Shown here in pieces: positions 5,652-7,109 of a stretch of DNA of 7,109 nt. Every line of letters begins with the position of its first letter. Positions within the stretch are counted from its first letter, which is position 1. The notes under the pieces are model-generated. The model had not been told where the DNA came from, did no database searches, and worked only from the letters and a program-made list of their open reading frames with translations. A program made the position numbers and the translations under genes. Source of the DNA: a bacterium (GTDB taxonomy: Bacteria; RBG-13-66-14); contig JAIOSI010000009.1 of NCBI GenBank assembly GCA_021107695.1, positions 1 through 7,109 on the forward strand, read 5' to 3'.

Positions 5652-5676
5652 GGGGCAGACACAGAGGTTTGTCCCC
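5652..5676. repeat. Imperfect palindrome, possibly REP-like
   Basis: GGGGCAGAC, six spacer bases, then GTTTGTCCCC form an imperfect inverted repeat ten bases after the preceding terminator hairpin. The form GGGGCxxAC...GT..GYCCCC resembles short palindromes that I have seen scattered between genes in several bacterial genomes. That resemblance is from memory and was not searched. Confidence 0.35.
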
Positions 5677-5862
5677 ACGACGTTAAAACCTTGCGGATGT
5701 TATCCACTCTACCATTCGATGACTTTCTGGTATTGATATTGATTGGCGATAGCCCCCCTTCCCGAACTTCCCCCTGGGGGAAAGGGGAACATCATGCGAA
5801 AAGCCAGGGGAACATCAAGGGGTTCTGGGCGAAGCCCAGTTCTGAGTGCAGCATCATGCTGC

Positions 5863-5892
5863 AAAAGGAGAGCCAATCGGCTCTCCTTTTTT
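5863..5892. terminator. Strong bidirectional intrinsic terminator
   Basis: AAAA, GGAGAGCC (5867-5874), loop AATC, GGCTCTCC (5879-5886), TTTTTT. The perfect 8-bp GC-rich stem is flanked by A's on one side and T's on the other, so it can stop transcription in both directions. On the minus strand it would end the envelope gene about 95 bp after its stop. On the plus strand it would catch read-through from the kinase or end a small RNA. Confidence 0.85.
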
Positions 5893-5982
5893 GTTATCCG
5901 GAGCGTTGCCGCTCCCTCCAACCATATCCGGGTATGAGTGCGTGCCGCACAGACCCGGTGGATGATTGAATATAACCGGGTG

Positions 5983-7109
5983 CTAGAACGGCTGGAGGAC
6001 GAAGGGAACGCTGAGACTTACTGTTCCTTCGATTCCACCAATGCTCCACCCTCGAACCGTGGAGAGAATCTCATTGGCTAATGCACCATTACCCGTGGTG
6101 TTTCCGGCGATACTGGCACTGGAGACCGAGCCGTTTGTAAACGTTACGTTAACAACGACACGTCCGGCGAGCATCGGGTTATCCGCCAGATAACGCTCGT
6201 AAATGCGCTTGATCTGGCCACCGCGAGCGCGGATATAGTTGGAGATCTTGCTGATCGCGTCCGATGAAACATCGGAGGAGGAGCTGCTGACCGAGGCAGT
6301 GGGTGCCACGGCGCGAGCCTTGGTAACTGTTGGTCCGCCACCAGAGCCAGCCTCTGTGCGCGAGATTCCACCACCACCGCCACCAGCGGCACTGGCAAAG
6401 CCGTCGCCTTCACCGGTTCCACCGGCTCCGGCTCCACCGCCACCGGCTCCAACGGTACCGACTCCGGTACTCATCAGGGCTGCGGTTCCGGCTCCCATCG
6501 CGATTCCGGTGCTTCCTCCGGCTCCACCGACCACGTTACTCATGATCGACGCAATGGCAAACTCGGCTGCGCCGGATCCCATCGCCTGGCCTTCGGAAAC
6601 AACGTCGGAAGAACCACCACCACCACCACCGGTTCCGGTTCCTTCTGAGGTAGCTTCAACAGCAATCTCTTCTACTACGTCGGCATCGCCCTCGCCTCCG
6701 GCATCGCCAATGTTGAGCGGCGCGGCATCTTCGGAGACCAGAAGTTTTTCCAGCGAAGGTGGAAGGTTGTCCAGCGCGGCTGTGGGGTCATGCACCGCGA
6801 AGGTGCTTAGGTAGCCATAGGCTCCGGCCAGTAACAGAGAACCGACCAGAAATCCTGTGAACACTTTTTGATCCGGGTCAAGGAACCCCCCGGAGGTTAC
6901 CGCATCGGCAAGTCTTGGTTCGCCCAAAACCTGCTGGGTACTCGGCGTGAAGTAGCCAAAGTGGATCGTGATGTCCGCTATGCGGATCTGACCCTTTTTG
7001 CTCTTCGTTACCGTGAAAGTATAGCCCTGTGAACGTCTGCCGAGGAAGCCGCAGGTGCGGAGATCGCGCAGGGAGATTGTGGAGTCTCCAACGCTGATCT
7101 TTCCGTCCA
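5983..7109 (-). CDS. AgmX/PglI-type TonB-like envelope protein, N-terminus outside window
   Basis: 374 residues are visible and the frame is open through the right edge, so the TTG at 6927 is not a true start. The first ~60 residues (DGKISVGDSTISLRDLR..., GYTFTVTKSKKGQIRIADITIHFGYF) look like a cytoplasmic beta-rich domain, perhaps FHA-like. One transmembrane helix follows (VFTGFLVGSLLLAGAYGYL, about 6864-6808). Next is a long Gly/Ala/Ser-rich, partly acidic linker with runs such as GGGGGG. The C-terminal ~65 residues are a compact domain: GQIKRIYERYLADNPMLAGRVVVNVTFTNGSV...TGNGALANEILSTVRGW...GTVSLSVPFVL. This pattern (GxVxVxxxxxxxGxVxxxxI...TGNxxLxxxIxxxVRxW) is that of the AgmX/PglI C-terminal, TonB-like family linked to gliding and envelope functions. 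It probably spans the periplasm from the inner membrane. It converges on the kinase gene. Confidence 0.82.
   Translation of the reverse strand, partial: DGKISVGDSTISLRDLRTCGFLGRRSQGYTFTVTKSKKGQIRIADITIHFGYFTPSTQQVLGEPRLADAVTSGGFLDPDQKVFTGFLVGSLLLAGAYGYLSTFAVHDPTAALDNLPPSLEKLLVSEDAAPLNIGDAGGEGDADVVEEIAVEATSEGTGTGGGGGGSSDVVSEGQAMGSGAAEFAIASIMSNVVGGAGGSTGIAMGAGTAALMSTGVGTVGAGGGGAGAGGTGEGDGFASAAGGGGGGISRTEAGSGGGPTVTKARAVAPTASVSSSSSDVSSDAISKISNYIRARGGQIKRIYERYLADNPMLAGRVVVNVTFTNGSVSSASIAGNTTGNGALANEILSTVRGWSIGGIEGTVSLSVPFVLQPF
6613..6630. repeat. ACC trinucleotide repeat (six units) inside the Gly-rich linker
   Basis: Six perfect ACC units, read as GGT on the coding strand, encode a hexaglycine. 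Being a 3-bp repeat, slippage would change linker length without changing frame. Confidence 0.7.

Larger units (their letters stand above)
5542..5982. other. Gene-free, hairpin-rich region between convergent genes
   Basis: About 440 bp with no credible coding sequence. Small frames here have no family resemblance or ribosome site. It holds a chain of inverted repeats: 5620-5640, 5652-5676, 5768-5782 (TTCCCCCTGGGGGAA), 5825-5839 (CTGGGC/GCCCAG), 5847-5863 (TGCAGCAT/ATGCTGCA), 5867-5886 (terminator), 5900-5915 (GGAGCG/CGCTCC), 5938-5950 (GTGCG/CGCAC) and 5953-5981 (ACCCGGT/ACCGGGT). An 11-bp direct repeat GGGGAACATCA occurs at 5784-5794 and 5807-5817. Confidence 0.6.

Noticed and set aside
6239..6814. 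Proline-rich frame of 191 codons on the plus strand
   Set aside because: It is the antisense shadow of the Gly-rich linker (GGT/GGC codons read as ACC/GCC/CCA) and has no domain of its own.
6925..6927. TTG codon as start of the envelope protein
   Set aside because: The frame stays open and protein-like through the right edge of the window, and there is no ribosome site before this TTG.

Overview
The window looks like chromosomal DNA of moderately high G+C from a Gram-negative bacterium. The reasons are the nonulosonate/surface-glycan genes and a TonB-like envelope protein of the AgmX/PglI type. The envelope protein would fit a proteobacterial or delta-like lineage, but the sequence alone does not fix the phylum. 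I see no tRNA, rRNA, CRISPR array or intact transposase.

Left part (1-3624, minus strand): a four-gene run reads right to left from a good sigma-70-type promoter at 3596-3624. The genes are a SAM-dependent methyltransferase (3550-2735), a NeuC-like UDP-GlcNAc 2-epimerase (2560-1391), a NeuD/PglD-like sugar acyltransferase (1228-578), and a protein in which two CBS motifs are followed by the N-terminus of a DegT/DnrJ/EryC1 aminotransferase (567 to beyond the left edge). NeuC, NeuD and DegT-type enzymes are the usual toolkit for activated nonulosonic acids (sialic, legionaminic or similar) or related aminosugars of LPS, capsule or flagellin. The condensing synthase (NeuB) and the CMP-transferase are not in view and may lie beyond the left edge.

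The most striking thing in the window is a pair of 164-bp elements, at 1242-1405 and 2565-2728. They sit in the two widest junctions of this operon in the same orientation. They align with no gap at about 77% identity (126/164, counted by hand), carry 15-bp terminal inverted repeats, and are flanked by 5-bp duplications (5/5 and 4/5 matches). Removing each element with one duplicate restores a compact operon: neuC and neuD then overlap by 4 nt (GTGA), and the methyltransferase stop is 5 nt from the neuC ATG. They look like MITEs that twice split a tightly packed operon. The first copy also supplies the present stop codon of neuC.

Middle (3551-5541): a 407-bp divergent intergenic region holds the operon promoter on one strand and a weaker candidate on the other. 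It is followed on the plus strand by a small CMD/AhpD-like protein with a CxxC...H motif (3958-4299), a strong hairpin, and an APH/choline-kinase-fold kinase (4468-5541).

Right part (5542-7109): a gene-free stretch of about 440 bp is packed with hairpins, including one terminator behind the kinase and one bidirectional terminator. It separates the kinase from a convergent, 5'-truncated envelope gene (7109-5983). That gene has a transmembrane segment, a long Gly-rich linker and an AgmX/PglI-type C-terminal domain.
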